14,401 nt of DNA, from positions 1-14,401 of the forward strand of contig RKRX01000129.1 of the NCBI GenBank assembly GCA_007571185.1, in the 5' to 3' direction. Below are positions 6,941-14,401 of the stretch, piece by piece. Position numbers and translations under genes: made by a program. Under the pieces are notes generated by a model that was given only the letters and a program-made list of their open reading frames with translations, ran no database searches and was not told where the DNA came from. How positions within the stretch are numbered: the stretch's first letter is position 1; each line of letters opens with the position of its first letter. This DNA is from Oceanicaulis sp. (GTDB lineage: Bacteria > Pseudomonadota > Alphaproteobacteria > Caulobacterales > Maricaulaceae).

Positions 6941-7807
6941 ATGACCGGCCTTATCCCGCTTAACGCTCTGCGCGCTTTTGAAGTCACAGCCCGTCGAGGC
7001 GGGTTTGTGGCGGCGGCGGAGGAACTGCATGTCACGCCCGCCGCCATAGGCCAGCAGGTTCGCCAGCTGGAAGCGCTGGTGGGTGTGCGACTGTTTGATC
7101 GGGAGGGACGAAAACTGGTGTTGACTGAACACGCCGCTGCGGCGCTGGAGCCTCTCAGGCGCGGGTTCGAGCTCATGGGAGAAGCCAGCGCGGCGCTTCG
7201 CAGTGTGGACTCTGCTCCTGTCCTGACCATATCCGCCCCGCCCGATCTTATGAACGCCTGGCTCGCGGCGGATCTGGCGCATTGGGATGGAGCCGTGCGG
7301 TTGGTCCGACCTGATCAGGATGCTGACGTACAGCTCTTCCTGGCGGCTGAAGGAACAGAGGGGGTCATGTCTGGACGTCTTATGGGAGAGGTGCTCACCC
7401 CGCTGGCGGCTCCGGGGCGGTTCGCACCAGACGACGGGACGGACATGCTGGAGCACAACCCTTTGATTGAGGATATTAGCCTTCCAGAGGGCTGGCGCGC
7501 CTGGCTGGTGGCGCGTGGCGGGTACGGCATGGACGTTCGACCCTCTATTCGATGTGAAGACAGCCTGACTGCGCTCAGGTTGGCTGAAGCGGGAGCAGGG
7601 ATTGTCTTGGCGCGCAAACCGCTTGCGTTTGAGGCAATCGGTGCAGGGCGTCTGACCCCGGTCTTTCCGGACGGGGACTGGAGTGTGGCGCGCGCCTATT
7701 ACTTGTCTCGAAGAACCGGAATATCGGTCAACTCACGCAATGCACGCCTGGTTCAACATCTCAGAGCCTGTGCGGCGACCCGCCAGGATATGGTTTCCCA
7801 GTTGTGA
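6941..7807 (+). CDS. LysR-family transcriptional regulator, GcvA-like
   Basis: This is a 288-residue DNA-binding regulator. The winged helix-turn-helix occupies residues ~6-65: LNALRAFEVTARRGGF (7-22), AAEELHVTPAAIGQQVRQLE (25-44) and GVRLFDREGRKLVLTE (48-63). The N-terminus resembles the GcvA/AmpR group. The rest is the effector-binding domain; it is divergent in its middle part, so the ligand cannot be read off. The ATG at 6941 gives the canonical family N-terminus (MTGLIPLNALRAF), but no Shine-Dalgarno is visible in the AT-rich leader, so initiation may depend on a short or nearly leaderless mRNA. It is transcribed divergently from the cys operon, so I infer that it controls sulfate assimilation, perhaps sensing O-acetylserine as CysB does. 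It is not clearly a CysB orthologue. Regulation of the downstream pdh operon is the alternative. Confidence 0.88.
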   Translation: MTGLIPLNALRAFEVTARRGGFVAAAEELHVTPAAIGQQVRQLEALVGVRLFDREGRKLVLTEHAAAALEPLRRGFELMGEASAALRSVDSAPVLTISAPPDLMNAWLAADLAHWDGAVRLVRPDQDADVQLFLAAEGTEGVMSGRLMGEVLTPLAAPGRFAPDDGTDMLEHNPLIEDISLPEGWRAWLVARGGYGMDVRPSIRCEDSLTALRLAEAGAGIVLARKPLAFEAIGAGRLTPVFPDGDWSVARAYYLSRRTGISVNSRNARLVQHLRACAATRQDMVSQL

Positions 7808-7973
7808 TGTTCACCGATAAGGTTCATGGTTATCATACCCGTGTAAATCAGACGTCATCTGATTGTTTATACGTGCAGGAATGCCGCACACTTGTCCTTG
7901 CGTTCACTTTCCTGTTAGAAGCAATCTCGATGTCAGCAGGGAGAACGAGCATATCGTTTCGTATGTAAAGTAA
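7808..7973 (+). promoter_or_regulatory. pdh operon upstream region
   Basis: This 166-base gap separates the LysR stop from pdhA. TTGTCC (7892-7897) and TTAGAA (7915-7920), 17 bases apart, form a weak candidate promoter for the pdh operon. A perfect inverted repeat lies upstream at 7846-7864. No T-rich terminator for the LysR gene is evident. The sequence just before the pdhA ATG (gtaaagtaa) is a poor ribosome binding site. Confidence 0.35.
7846..7864. repeat. 19-bp palindrome upstream of pdhA
   Basis: AATCAGA-CGTCA-TCTGATT is a perfect inverted repeat with 7-base arms and a 5-base spacer. It lies about 45 bases upstream of the candidate pdh -35 sequence and about 40 bases after the LysR stop. 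It is not followed by a T run, so it looks more like a protein-binding site than a terminator. Confidence 0.5.
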
Positions 7974-9014
<1,041 letters not shown>

Positions 9015-9019
9015 CCGAC

Positions 9020-9265
9020 ATGCCCATCCAGATTCTCATGCCTGCGCTCTCGCCCACCATGGAAGAGGGGACTCTGGCCAAATGGTTGGTCAAACCCGGT
9101 GATCAGATCAATTCCGGCGATGTGATCGCTGAGATTGAAACCGATAAAGCCACCATGGAGGTTGAAGCTGTTGAAGAAGGCGTCGTGAGCAAGCTTCTGG
9201 TAGAACAAGGCTCTGAAGGCGTTCAGGTGAGTACGCCCATCGCCGTCCTGCTTGAAGAAGGTGAG
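9020..9265 (+). repeat. Lipoyl-domain coding duplication, copy 1 (pdhB)
   Basis: Residues 1-82 of PdhB align without gaps to residues 1-82 of PdhC, 62 of 82 identical by hand count. The DNA has diverged at third codon positions (the longest shared run noticed is about 14 bases), so the duplication is old and kept by selection, not a recent copy. The partner copy is at 10498-10743. Confidence 0.8.
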
Positions 9266-10432
9266 AGCACCGATGCCGTCGTCGATGCCGCGCCCGCTCC
9301 CACCGCTGTGGACTGCGCGCCTGTGGTCGGGTCGGCTCCACCGCCGCCGGCGACCCCGGTGGTTCAGACCGCCCGTGAGCTCGAGATTCCGGCCGGAACA
9401 ACGATGAAGCAAATCACTGTGCGTGATGCGTTGCGTGACGCCATGGCCGAGGAAATGCGCCGGGACGAAACCGTGTTCGTCATGGGCGAAGAGGTTGCAG
9501 ACTATCAGGGAGCCTACAAGGTCACCCGGGACTTGTTGCAGGAGTTCGGTGAACGCCGGGTGGTGGATACTCCGATCACTGAGTACGGCTTTGCCGGTCT
9601 AGGCGTGGGCGCCGCCTTTGGCGGCCTGAAGCCGATTGTCGAGTTCATGACGTTCAACTTCGCCATGCAGGCCATTGATCACATCATCAACTCCGCCGCC
9701 AAGACGCTCTACATGTCCGGCGGTCAGATGGGCTGTTCCATTGTGTTTCGCGGCCCTAATGGCGCTGCGGCTCGCGTGGCGGCCCAGCACAGTCAGGATT
9801 ATTCCAGTTGGTACGCCCACGTGCCGGGCCTGAAAGTTATCGCCCCTTATGATGCGGCGGACGCCAAAGGTCTGCTCAAGGCCGCTATCCGCGATCCCAA
9901 CCCGGTTGTGTTCCTCGAACATGAGCTAGTTTACGGCAAAACCTTCGAAATCCCCGACATGGATGATTTCGTGCTGCCCATCGGCAAAGCCAAAATCCGA
10001 CGCGAAGGTTCCGACGTGACGATCACCGCACATTCACGCATGGTCGGTTTTGCGCTTGAGGCCGCAGAGCAGCTGGCCGTCCAGGGCATCAGCGCGGAAG
10101 TGATCGACCTGCGGACATTGCGTCCGCTTGATATCGCCACTGTGACCAAGTCGGTGAAGAAGACCAATCGTCTAGTTTGTGCGGAAGAAGGTTGGGGTCA
10201 GCATGGTGTTGGCGCGGAAATCGCCGCTGCAGTAACGGCGGAAGCCTTTGATGATCTGGATGCACCGCCTGCTCGCGTGTTTCAAAAGGACGTACCGCTG
10301 CCCTATGCGGCTAATCTTGAAGCGTTGTCATTGCCTGGCGTTGAAGACATTGTCGCCGCTGCAAACCAGGTATGCTATGCACAGCCGGGGGGAAGTGTGG
10401 TGATCGATACAATGGCGGTTTGGAAGTCCTGA
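9020..10432 (+). CDS. pdhB: Pyruvate dehydrogenase E1 component, beta subunit, with N-terminal lipoyl domain
   Basis: This is a 470-residue protein, longer than a plain E1-beta (about 330) because residues 1-82 form a biotinyl/lipoyl domain with the modifiable lysine K43 in [12 protein letters not shown] Pro/Ala-rich linker (about 90-118) follows, then the transketolase pyrimidine-binding domain from ~130, including [13 protein letters not shown] (156-168) and [16 protein letters not shown]. The C-terminal transketolase domain includes AEEGW. This lipoyl-E1-beta design is known from alphaproteobacteria. The ATG at 9020 is preferred because GAGGG (9006-9010) is nine bases upstream; a TTG at 9011 in the same frame overlaps the pdhA stop and is too close to that site. 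It is the second gene of the operon. With PdhA it forms the E1 heterotetramer. Confidence 0.94.
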   Translation: MPIQILMPALSPTMEEGTLAKWLVKPGDQINSGDVIAEIETDKATMEVEAVEEGVVSKLLVEQGSEGVQVSTPIAVLLEEGESTDAVVDAAPAPTAVDCAPVVGSAPPPPATPVVQTARELEIPAGTTMKQITVRDALRDAMAEEMRRDETVFVMGEEVADYQGAYKVTRDLLQEFGERRVVDTPITEYGFAGLGVGAAFGGLKPIVEFMTFNFAMQAIDHIINSAAKTLYMSGGQMGCSIVFRGPNGAAARVAAQHSQDYSSWYAHVPGLKVIAPYDAADAKGLLKAAIRDPNPVVFLEHELVYGKTFEIPDMDDFVLPIGKAKIRREGSDVTITAHSRMVGFALEAAEQLAVQGISAEVIDLRTLRPLDIATVTKSVKKTNRLVCAEEGWGQHGVGAEIAAAVTAEAFDDLDAPPARVFQKDVPLPYAANLEALSLPGVEDIVAAANQVCYAQPGGSVVIDTMAVWKS

Positions 10433-10497
10433 CGCCACGCCGGGTTCGGATCCCGTTTTTCCTTTTTTGTCTTCGCGCTCGCCTTACGGAGTTCCCG
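10433..10497 (+). other. pdhB-pdhC gap with hairpin and T-tract
   Basis: CGGG (10441-10444) and CCCG (10452-10455) can pair around a 7-base loop, and the stem is followed directly by TTTTTCCTTTTTT (10456-10468). The stem is only four GC pairs, so this is at best a weak intrinsic terminator or pausing site inside the operon. The pdhC Shine-Dalgarno (CGGAG, 10487-10491) lies downstream of it. Confidence 0.35.
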
Positions 10498-10743
10498 ATG
10501 CCTATCGAAATCCTGATGCCCGCCCTGTCGCCGACCATGGAGGAAGGCACGCTGTCCAAGTGGAATGTGAAAGAGGGTGATACGGTCTCTTCAGGCGATG
10601 TGATCGCCGAAATCGAGACCGACAAAGCCGCCATGGAAGTTGAAGCGGTTGATGAAGGCGTGATTGGCAAAATCCTCATTGAGGAAGGCGCCGAGGGTGT
10701 GAAAGTCAATACACTGATCGCTCTGCTGCTTGCAGAGGGTGAA
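10498..10743 (+). repeat. Lipoyl-domain coding duplication, copy 2 (pdhC)
   Basis: This is the partner of the lipoyl domain at 9020-9265. Both carry the lipoylation site ETDKA(T/A)MEVEA at K43 and both start at the extreme N-terminus of their proteins. Differences are concentrated at residues 21-31 and 55-79, mostly conservative. Confidence 0.8.
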
Positions 10744-11796
10744 GGCCAGTCCGCTGTGCAAAGCCATATCGCCGGGGAAGTCGCCCCCGCCGCAACATCC
10801 GGGTCGGCCGCCGCTTCCACGTCTGACATTATCCCCGTCGCCGGCCTGCCGCCCGCGCCCGCATCTGGAGAACACCGGATCAAAGCCTCACCCCTGGCGC
10901 GCCGCCTGGCCCGTGACGCCGGTCTTGAGCTGGGGGCTGTTGCGGGCAGCGGACCTCAGGGCCGGATCATCAAGCGTGATGTGCAAGCGGCCATGGCCCA
11001 ACCGACGCCTGTCAGCTCCGCCAGCGCTGCGCACGCTACCGCCCCTGTTGCGATCCCGTCTCCGATGGATGAGGTTGAGCCGTTGGCGAAATATGGCGTC
11101 AGTTTGGATCGTTATGCGCTTGTCACAGCTGACAATATCACCAAGATTTCAGCCGATCGCTTGTCGGAAAGCTTTCGCGATATTCCGCATTTCCCGCTCA
11201 ACATGGATTGCCGGGTCGACGCGCTGTTGCAATTTCGTAAGGAGATCAACGCCAAAGCGCCTGAAGGCGTGAAGGTGTCTGTCAATGACATCCTGATCAA
11301 GGCTTCCGGTCTGGCGCTGAAGAAAGTTCCACAGGCGAACGCCAGCTGGATCGGGGATGGTCGCATCGCTTTGCACAAACATGCTGATATATCCGTGGCT
11401 GTGGCGATTGAAGGCGGGTTGATCACCCCGATTGTCAGGGACGCTGATCAAAAGGGGCTGGTGGAAATCTCGGTCGAAATGAAGACTCTTGCTGCTCGCG
11501 CCCGGGAGCGTAAGCTCAAACCTGAAGAGTTTCAGGGCGGAACTTTCTCGCTATCCAATCTGGGCATGTTTGGCGTCCGGTCCTTTGCTTCCATCATCAA
11601 CCCGCCCCAGGGCATGATCTTGAGTGTGGGCGCTGGTGAAGAACGTCCGGCGGTGATTGATGGTGCGTTGGCCAAAGCGATGATGATGACTGTCACCCTG
11701 ACTTGCGACCACCGGGTGGTGGACGGCGCCAAGGGCGCACGTTGGCTCGCCGCTTTCAAGGGTTTCCTCGAAGACCCGATGACCATGTTGATGTAG
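10498..11796 (+). CDS. pdhC: Dihydrolipoamide acetyltransferase (E2 of pyruvate dehydrogenase)
   Basis: This 432-residue E2 forms the core of the complex and passes the acetyl group from lipoamide to coenzyme A. A single lipoyl domain (1-82, K43 in [11 protein letters not shown]) is followed by an Ala/Pro/Ser-rich linker. The peripheral subunit-binding domain is at ~127-163 ([27 protein letters not shown]), with a second flexible linker after it. The catalytic acyltransferase domain runs from ~200 and has the active-site DHRVVDG (404-410; H405, D409) near the end. The ATG at 10498 gives the standard [17 protein letters not shown] start and has CGGAG six bases upstream; an in-frame ATG at 10372 lies inside pdhB and is not credible. 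The protein N-terminus is closely similar to that of PdhB. It is the third gene of the operon. Confidence 0.95.
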   Translation: MPIEILMPALSPTMEEGTLSKWNVKEGDTVSSGDVIAEIETDKAAMEVEAVDEGVIGKILIEEGAEGVKVNTLIALLLAEGEGQSAVQSHIAGEVAPAATSGSAAASTSDIIPVAGLPPAPASGEHRIKASPLARRLARDAGLELGAVAGSGPQGRIIKRDVQAAMAQPTPVSSASAAHATAPVAIPSPMDEVEPLAKYGVSLDRYALVTADNITKISADRLSESFRDIPHFPLNMDCRVDALLQFRKEINAKAPEGVKVSVNDILIKASGLALKKVPQANASWIGDGRIALHKHADISVAVAIEGGLITPIVRDADQKGLVEISVEMKTLAARARERKLKPEEFQGGTFSLSNLGMFGVRSFASIINPPQGMILSVGAGEERPAVIDGALAKAMMMTVTLTCDHRVVDGAKGARWLAAFKGFLEDPMTMLM

Positions 11797-11853
11797 CGCG
11801 GCGGCGATCAGGTCAGGGTGCGGAGAGGGTGACCATCATGGCGGAGACAGTTC

Positions 11854-13302
11854 ATGTCCGAAACAAATTTTGATATCGTTATTATTGGCGGTGGACCGGG
11901 CGGTTATGTGGCCGCCATCCGGGCGGCGCAACTGGGGTTCAAGACCGCTGTCGTGGAACGCGAGCATCTGGGCGGAATCTGTCTGAACTGGGGGTGTATC
12001 CCCACCAAGGCGCTTCTGCGCTCGGCTGAGATTCTCGATCATGTCAATCAGGCCCGTCATTACGGTCTGACCCTAAACGGAGAGATAACCGCCGACATCA
12101 AGGCGATTGTGGCTCGATCTCGCAAAGTGTCAGACCGACTCAATGGCGGTGTTGGTTTCCTGATGAAGAAAAACAAGGTCGGCGTGATTTGGGGAGAAGC
12201 TCGAATCACCGGACCCGGTGAGATCAGGGTGGATAAATCCGCCAAACCTGCCGTGGAACCCCGGCGCCCGGCGCCTGCAGGCGCGATGGGTGAGGGGGTG
12301 TACACCGCCAGACACATCATTCTGGCCACTGGCGCCCGACCGCGCGCCCTGCCGGGGCTTGAACCTGATGGCAAGCTGATCTGGACCTATTTCGAGGCCA
12401 TGAAGCCCGCCGAACTGCCCAAATCCATCCTTGTGATGGGATCCGGCGCTATCGGCATCGAGTTCGCTAGTTTCTATCGTTCCATGGGCGTGGATGTGAC
12501 CGTAGTCGAAGTGATGGATCAGATCATGCCGGTCGAAGACGCCGAGATCTCCCAGATTGCCCGCAAGGCGATGGAGAAACGGGGCATGAAAATCTTCACC
12601 GACGCCAGGGTCGTTAGGGTGGATAAAGCCGCCAACGCCATCACCGCCCATATTCAGATCAGCAATGGCAAGACCTTGCAGATTACTGCGGATCGGATGA
12701 TTTCAGCCGTTGGCGTTGTGGGCAATGTTGAGGAACTTGGTCTTGAAACATTGGGCGTGAACACTGAGCAGGGCCGCGTGGTCATTGATGACTATGGCCG
12801 CACCAGCGTGGCGGGAGTCTACGCCATCGGGGATGTGACTGGCCCGCCTATGCTGGCGCACAAGGCTGAACATGAAGGCGTGATCTGCGTTGAGAAAATT
12901 GCAGACCTGGACCACCTGCATCCCATGGAAAAATCCAGGATCCCCGGTTGCACCTATTGCACGCCCCAGATTGCCTCGGTGGGGTTGACTGAGGCGGAGG
13001 CCAGACAGGCGGGCCGTGAAATCCGGATCGGGCGGTTCCCGTTCAGCGCCAATGGCAAGGCCATTGCACTGGGTGAAGACCATGGCATGGTCAAAACCGT
13101 GTTTGACGTCGGGACCGGTGAACTGCTGGGCGCACATATGATCGGGGCGGAAGTTACGGAGTTGATCCAGGGTTTTGTGGTGGCCATGGGCATGGAAACC
13201 ACCGAAGAAGAGCTCATGCACACGGTTTTCCCTCATCCTACGCTCAGCGAAATGATGCACGAGAGCGTGCTCGATGCCTATGGACGCGCCATCCATACCT
13301 GA
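11854..13302 (+). CDS. lpdA: Dihydrolipoyl dehydrogenase (E3 of pyruvate dehydrogenase)
   Basis: This 482-residue FAD flavoprotein reoxidises the dihydrolipoyl groups of PdhB and PdhC with NAD+. The FAD-binding GGGPGG is at 12-17. The redox disulfide is C43-C48 in GGICLNWGCIPTK (40-52), ATGARP is at 158-163, and the NAD-binding GSGAIGIEFA is at 196-205. The second FAD motif YAIGDVTG and the interface His-Glu pair in HPTLSE (461-466) complete the family. Residues ~129-150 are a Pro/Ala-rich insertion that I associate with the pyruvate-dehydrogenase-linked E3 of alphaproteobacteria rather than the 2-oxoglutarate-linked one. CGGAG lies seven bases before the ATG. It is the last gene of the operon, 57 nt after pdhC; all catalytic residues are intact. 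Confidence 0.95.
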   Translation: MSETNFDIVIIGGGPGGYVAAIRAAQLGFKTAVVEREHLGGICLNWGCIPTKALLRSAEILDHVNQARHYGLTLNGEITADIKAIVARSRKVSDRLNGGVGFLMKKNKVGVIWGEARITGPGEIRVDKSAKPAVEPRRPAPAGAMGEGVYTARHIILATGARPRALPGLEPDGKLIWTYFEAMKPAELPKSILVMGSGAIGIEFASFYRSMGVDVTVVEVMDQIMPVEDAEISQIARKAMEKRGMKIFTDARVVRVDKAANAITAHIQISNGKTLQITADRMISAVGVVGNVEELGLETLGVNTEQGRVVIDDYGRTSVAGVYAIGDVTGPPMLAHKAEHEGVICVEKIADLDHLHPMEKSRIPGCTYCTPQIASVGLTEAEARQAGREIRIGRFPFSANGKAIALGEDHGMVKTVFDVGTGELLGAHMIGAEVTELIQGFVVAMGMETTEEELMHTVFPHPTLSEMMHESVLDAYGRAIHT

Positions 13303-13417
13303 AACACATCTGGAAATTACCGCAGCGCATCCGGTCTGAACCGGTTTGAACAGCGTGGAGGGGAGGATCGTATCGCCTGAATGATCGGCTCCCTTTGGTT
13401 ATGGCTGTGATTCAAAG

Positions 13418-13445
13418 GGCGGTTCGCTCTTCGGATCGCCGTTTT
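13418..13445 (+). terminator. Likely rho-independent terminator of the pdh operon
   Basis: GGCGGTTCG (13418-13426) pairs with CGGATCGCC (13432-13440) around a CTCTT loop, giving nine pairs including two G-T wobbles, followed by GTTTT. It lies 115 bases after the lpdA stop on the same strand. The T run is short, so efficiency is uncertain. Confidence 0.5.
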
Positions 13446-13494
13446 GTGTACAAGCTTGGGAGGATTTTGATTGTGACTGGAATATTTTTATCGT

Positions 13495-13531
13495 TTTTCG
13501 GAAAATTCTGGTTTCTTATCGAGTTTCGATA
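13495..13531. promoter_or_regulatory. AT-rich region with two palindromes, candidate promoter/operator
   Basis: TTTTC-G-GAAAA (13495-13505) and TATCGA-GTT-TCGATA (13517-13531) are perfect inverted repeats 11 bases apart in an AT-rich segment. TATGCT at 13530-13535 could be a -10 element with a weak -35 (TTCTGG, 13506-13511) 18 bases upstream, directing transcription toward the gene at 13726. Confidence 0.35.
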
Positions 13532-13570
13532 TGCTAGCTTGGGAAACAAACATTGGAGACGTCCCGCGAA

Positions 13571-13708
13571 ATGTTCCTTTTTCACAATAGAATCATGGGG
13601 AACAATCTCGCGCTGACACCGGATGAATCGCTCAGGCTGAACCCGGACGCTGGAACATCCAATGTCGAATTCATGCCTCGCAGCGGGCAGAGCTGTGGAT
13701 GCGTCTGA
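13571..13708 (+). CDS. Possible 45-residue small protein
   Basis: An ATG at 13571 opens a 45-codon frame ending in TGA at 13706-13708, 17 bases before the ATG of the next gene. The product begins MFLFHNRIMGNN, contains LTPDESLRLNPDAG, and ends SGQSCGCV. There is no signal peptide or membrane segment. A GGAG lies about 12 bases upstream of the ATG, which is too far to be convincing; a second ATG at 13595 is also possible. I do not recognise the protein. It may be a leader ORF or chance. Confidence 0.2.
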   Translation: MFLFHNRIMGNNLALTPDESLRLNPDAGTSNVEFMPRSGQSCGCV

Positions 13709-13725
13709 CAGATGTGGAGAGATCA

Positions 13726-14401
13726 ATGTTTCAGTCACCGATACGATTTGCACAGTCCGCCCTGGCGGCGGGCTCTATGGCCGCGACCCTGGCGAGCGCA
13801 GCCTTTGCGGGCCAGTATGTGGGGGGCGATCTGAAACTTGTCCTCGATGAGGATGAGGGTGTGGAGATATTTGCCGCCGATGTCACCGCAACCGGTCAAG
13901 TCCGGGGCGATGTAGCTGTTATTGGCGTTGATGTGCGTCTGGACCTGATAACAGAGGGCCAGGTTCGAGTCTTGGGGCATGACATCGAGCTTGATGGCTT
14001 GGTTGATGATAAGGTGTTTCTGGCGGGCGCGGATATTCGCGTGGGCGCTGAACTGTCTGACGACCTTTCTATTGCTGGGGCGGACGTCATTCTTGACGGT
14101 GCTATAGCCGGGGATGCGATGATTGCCGGCTTGGTGGTTGTTCTGACCCCAGACTCCGTGATTTCCGGCTCTTCCAGGCTGGGAGCGCGCAAGCTTTACC
14201 TAGAGGGACGTTTAGAAGATCGGGTCAGTATCGGGGCGCGTGAAGTACGAATCTCAGGCGTCATTCTGGGGCAGGTGGATATCCGGGCGCAGGAAGTGAT
14301 CATTGAACCAGACGCCCGGATTGAGGGTGAGCTGACTGTGCGGTCGCCGGACGCGCCACAGATCGCCGAGGGCGCCCGGGTCGAATCAGTGAACTATATC
14401 G
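13726..14401 (+). CDS. Exported bactofilin-like (polymer-forming) repeat protein, 3' end cut off
   Basis: The frame is open from the ATG at 13726 to the window end, 225 codons, with no stop reached. GGAGA (13716-13720) lies five bases upstream. The first 28 residues look like a signal peptide (R7, then an Ala-rich hydrophobic stretch, AFA at 26-28 before G29). The mature part is made of short beta-type repeats: V-x-G-x-V-x-G-D-V, GLVDDKVFLAGADIRVG, DLSIAGADVILDG, AIAGDAMIAG, GRLEDRVSIGAREVRISG and IEPDARIEGEL. These resemble the right-handed beta-helix of bactofilin/polymer-forming proteins, in which a turn is usually GxIxG. Classical bactofilins are cytoplasmic, so an exported one is different; related proteins sometimes carry C-terminal membrane helices, which would lie beyond the window. 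The family is assigned from pattern only. Confidence 0.65.
   Translation, partial: MFQSPIRFAQSALAAGSMAATLASAAFAGQYVGGDLKLVLDEDEGVEIFAADVTATGQVRGDVAVIGVDVRLDLITEGQVRVLGHDIELDGLVDDKVFLAGADIRVGAELSDDLSIAGADVILDGAIAGDAMIAGLVVVLTPDSVISGSSRLGARKLYLEGRLEDRVSIGAREVRISGVILGQVDIRAQEVIIEPDARIEGELTVRSPDAPQIAEGARVESVNYI

Larger units (their letters stand above)
13303..13725. other. 423-base intergenic region after lpdA
   Basis: This stretch has no well-supported long gene. It holds, in order: a small hairpin CCGGT-CTGA-ACCGG (13331-13344), a better terminator-like hairpin (13418-13445), an AT-rich promoter-like segment (about 13460-13560) with two palindromes, and a possible 45-codon ORF (13571-13708) just before the next gene. 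Confidence 0.6.

Noticed and set aside
7816..7834. GATAA / TTATC inverted repeat after the LysR stop
   Set aside because: Arms are only five bases with a nine-base spacer and no T run, which is expected by chance.
10372..10497. Longer E2 from an ATG within pdhB
   Set aside because: The added residues are an out-of-frame reading of pdhB and the gap; the lipoyl domain starts exactly at the ATG at 10498.
11838..11873. 11-codon ORF (MAETVHVRNKF) overlapping the lpdA start
   Set aside because: It is too short and not in frame with lpdA; the GGAG inside it is simply the lpdA ribosome binding site.
13331..13344. CCGGT-CTGA-ACCGG hairpin as the pdh terminator
   Set aside because: The stem is five pairs and is followed only by TTTG; the hairpin at 13418-13445 is a better candidate.
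13395..13616. 73-codon plus-strand frame with a hydrophobic stretch
   Set aside because: It runs through the terminator hairpin and AT-rich control region, lacks a ribosome binding site, and its hydrophobic part comes from T-rich DNA.
13412..13753. 113-codon minus-strand frame
   Set aside because: It covers the terminator, the palindromes and the start of the exported protein gene, with no recognisable domain.

Overview
The window looks like chromosomal DNA of an alphaproteobacterium. The layout of the pyruvate dehydrogenase genes, with an extra lipoyl domain on E1-beta, an alphaproteobacterial-type E3 insert and a subclass-I ferredoxin-NADP reductase, fits this group, as does the cysG / DUF2849 / cysI / DUF934-cysH order. 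High GC (about 65% hand-counted over 1381-1500) also fits. A marine stalked or Maricaulis/Hyphomonas-like lineage is a guess from general resemblance only. The first ~480 bases are clearly different (about 35% GC by hand count) and look like the edge of an acquired segment.

Layout. (1) 1-462: AT-rich 3' part of an unrecognised-to-weakly-recognised gene. It resembles the tail of a GIY-YIG/T5orf172-type nuclease with a DUF4357-like C-terminus, and an in-frame TAA at 325-327 breaks it. (2) 562-6837, minus strand: a tight sulfate-assimilation operon read cysG -> DUF2849 -> cysI -> DUF934-CysH fusion -> cysK -> fpr, with overlaps of 4, 17, 11 and 4 nt and a final gap of 12 nt. CysG makes siroheme for CysI. 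The CysH domain carries the four cluster cysteines of an APS reductase and makes sulfite. CysI reduces sulfite to sulfide, CysK fixes sulfide into cysteine, and Fpr is a plausible source of reduced ferredoxin for CysI because no CysJ flavoprotein is present. (3) 6838-6940: divergent control region with a 17-bp palindrome. (4) 6941-7807, plus strand: LysR-type regulator, the obvious candidate regulator of the divergent cys operon. (5) 7808-7973: promoter region of the pdh operon with a 19-bp palindrome. (6) 7974-13302, plus strand: the complete pyruvate dehydrogenase complex pdhA-pdhB-pdhC-lpdA (E1-alpha, lipoyl-E1-beta, E2, E3), followed by a terminator-like hairpin at 13418-13445. (7) 13446-13725: AT-rich control region with two palindromes and a possible 45-codon ORF. 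(8) 13726-end: the start of an exported protein rich in bactofilin-like short beta repeats, cut by the window edge.

Most of the window is ordinary, conserved metabolism. The parts most worth a second look are the DUF934-CysH gene fusion with an altered ECGxH motif, the broken AT-rich gene at the left edge, the palindromes flanking the LysR gene, the hairpin/T-tract inside the pdh operon, and the exported bactofilin-like protein with a small ORF in front of it. I found no CRISPR array, tRNA, rRNA, insertion sequence or defence system that I can support beyond the nuclease-like fragment at the left edge.
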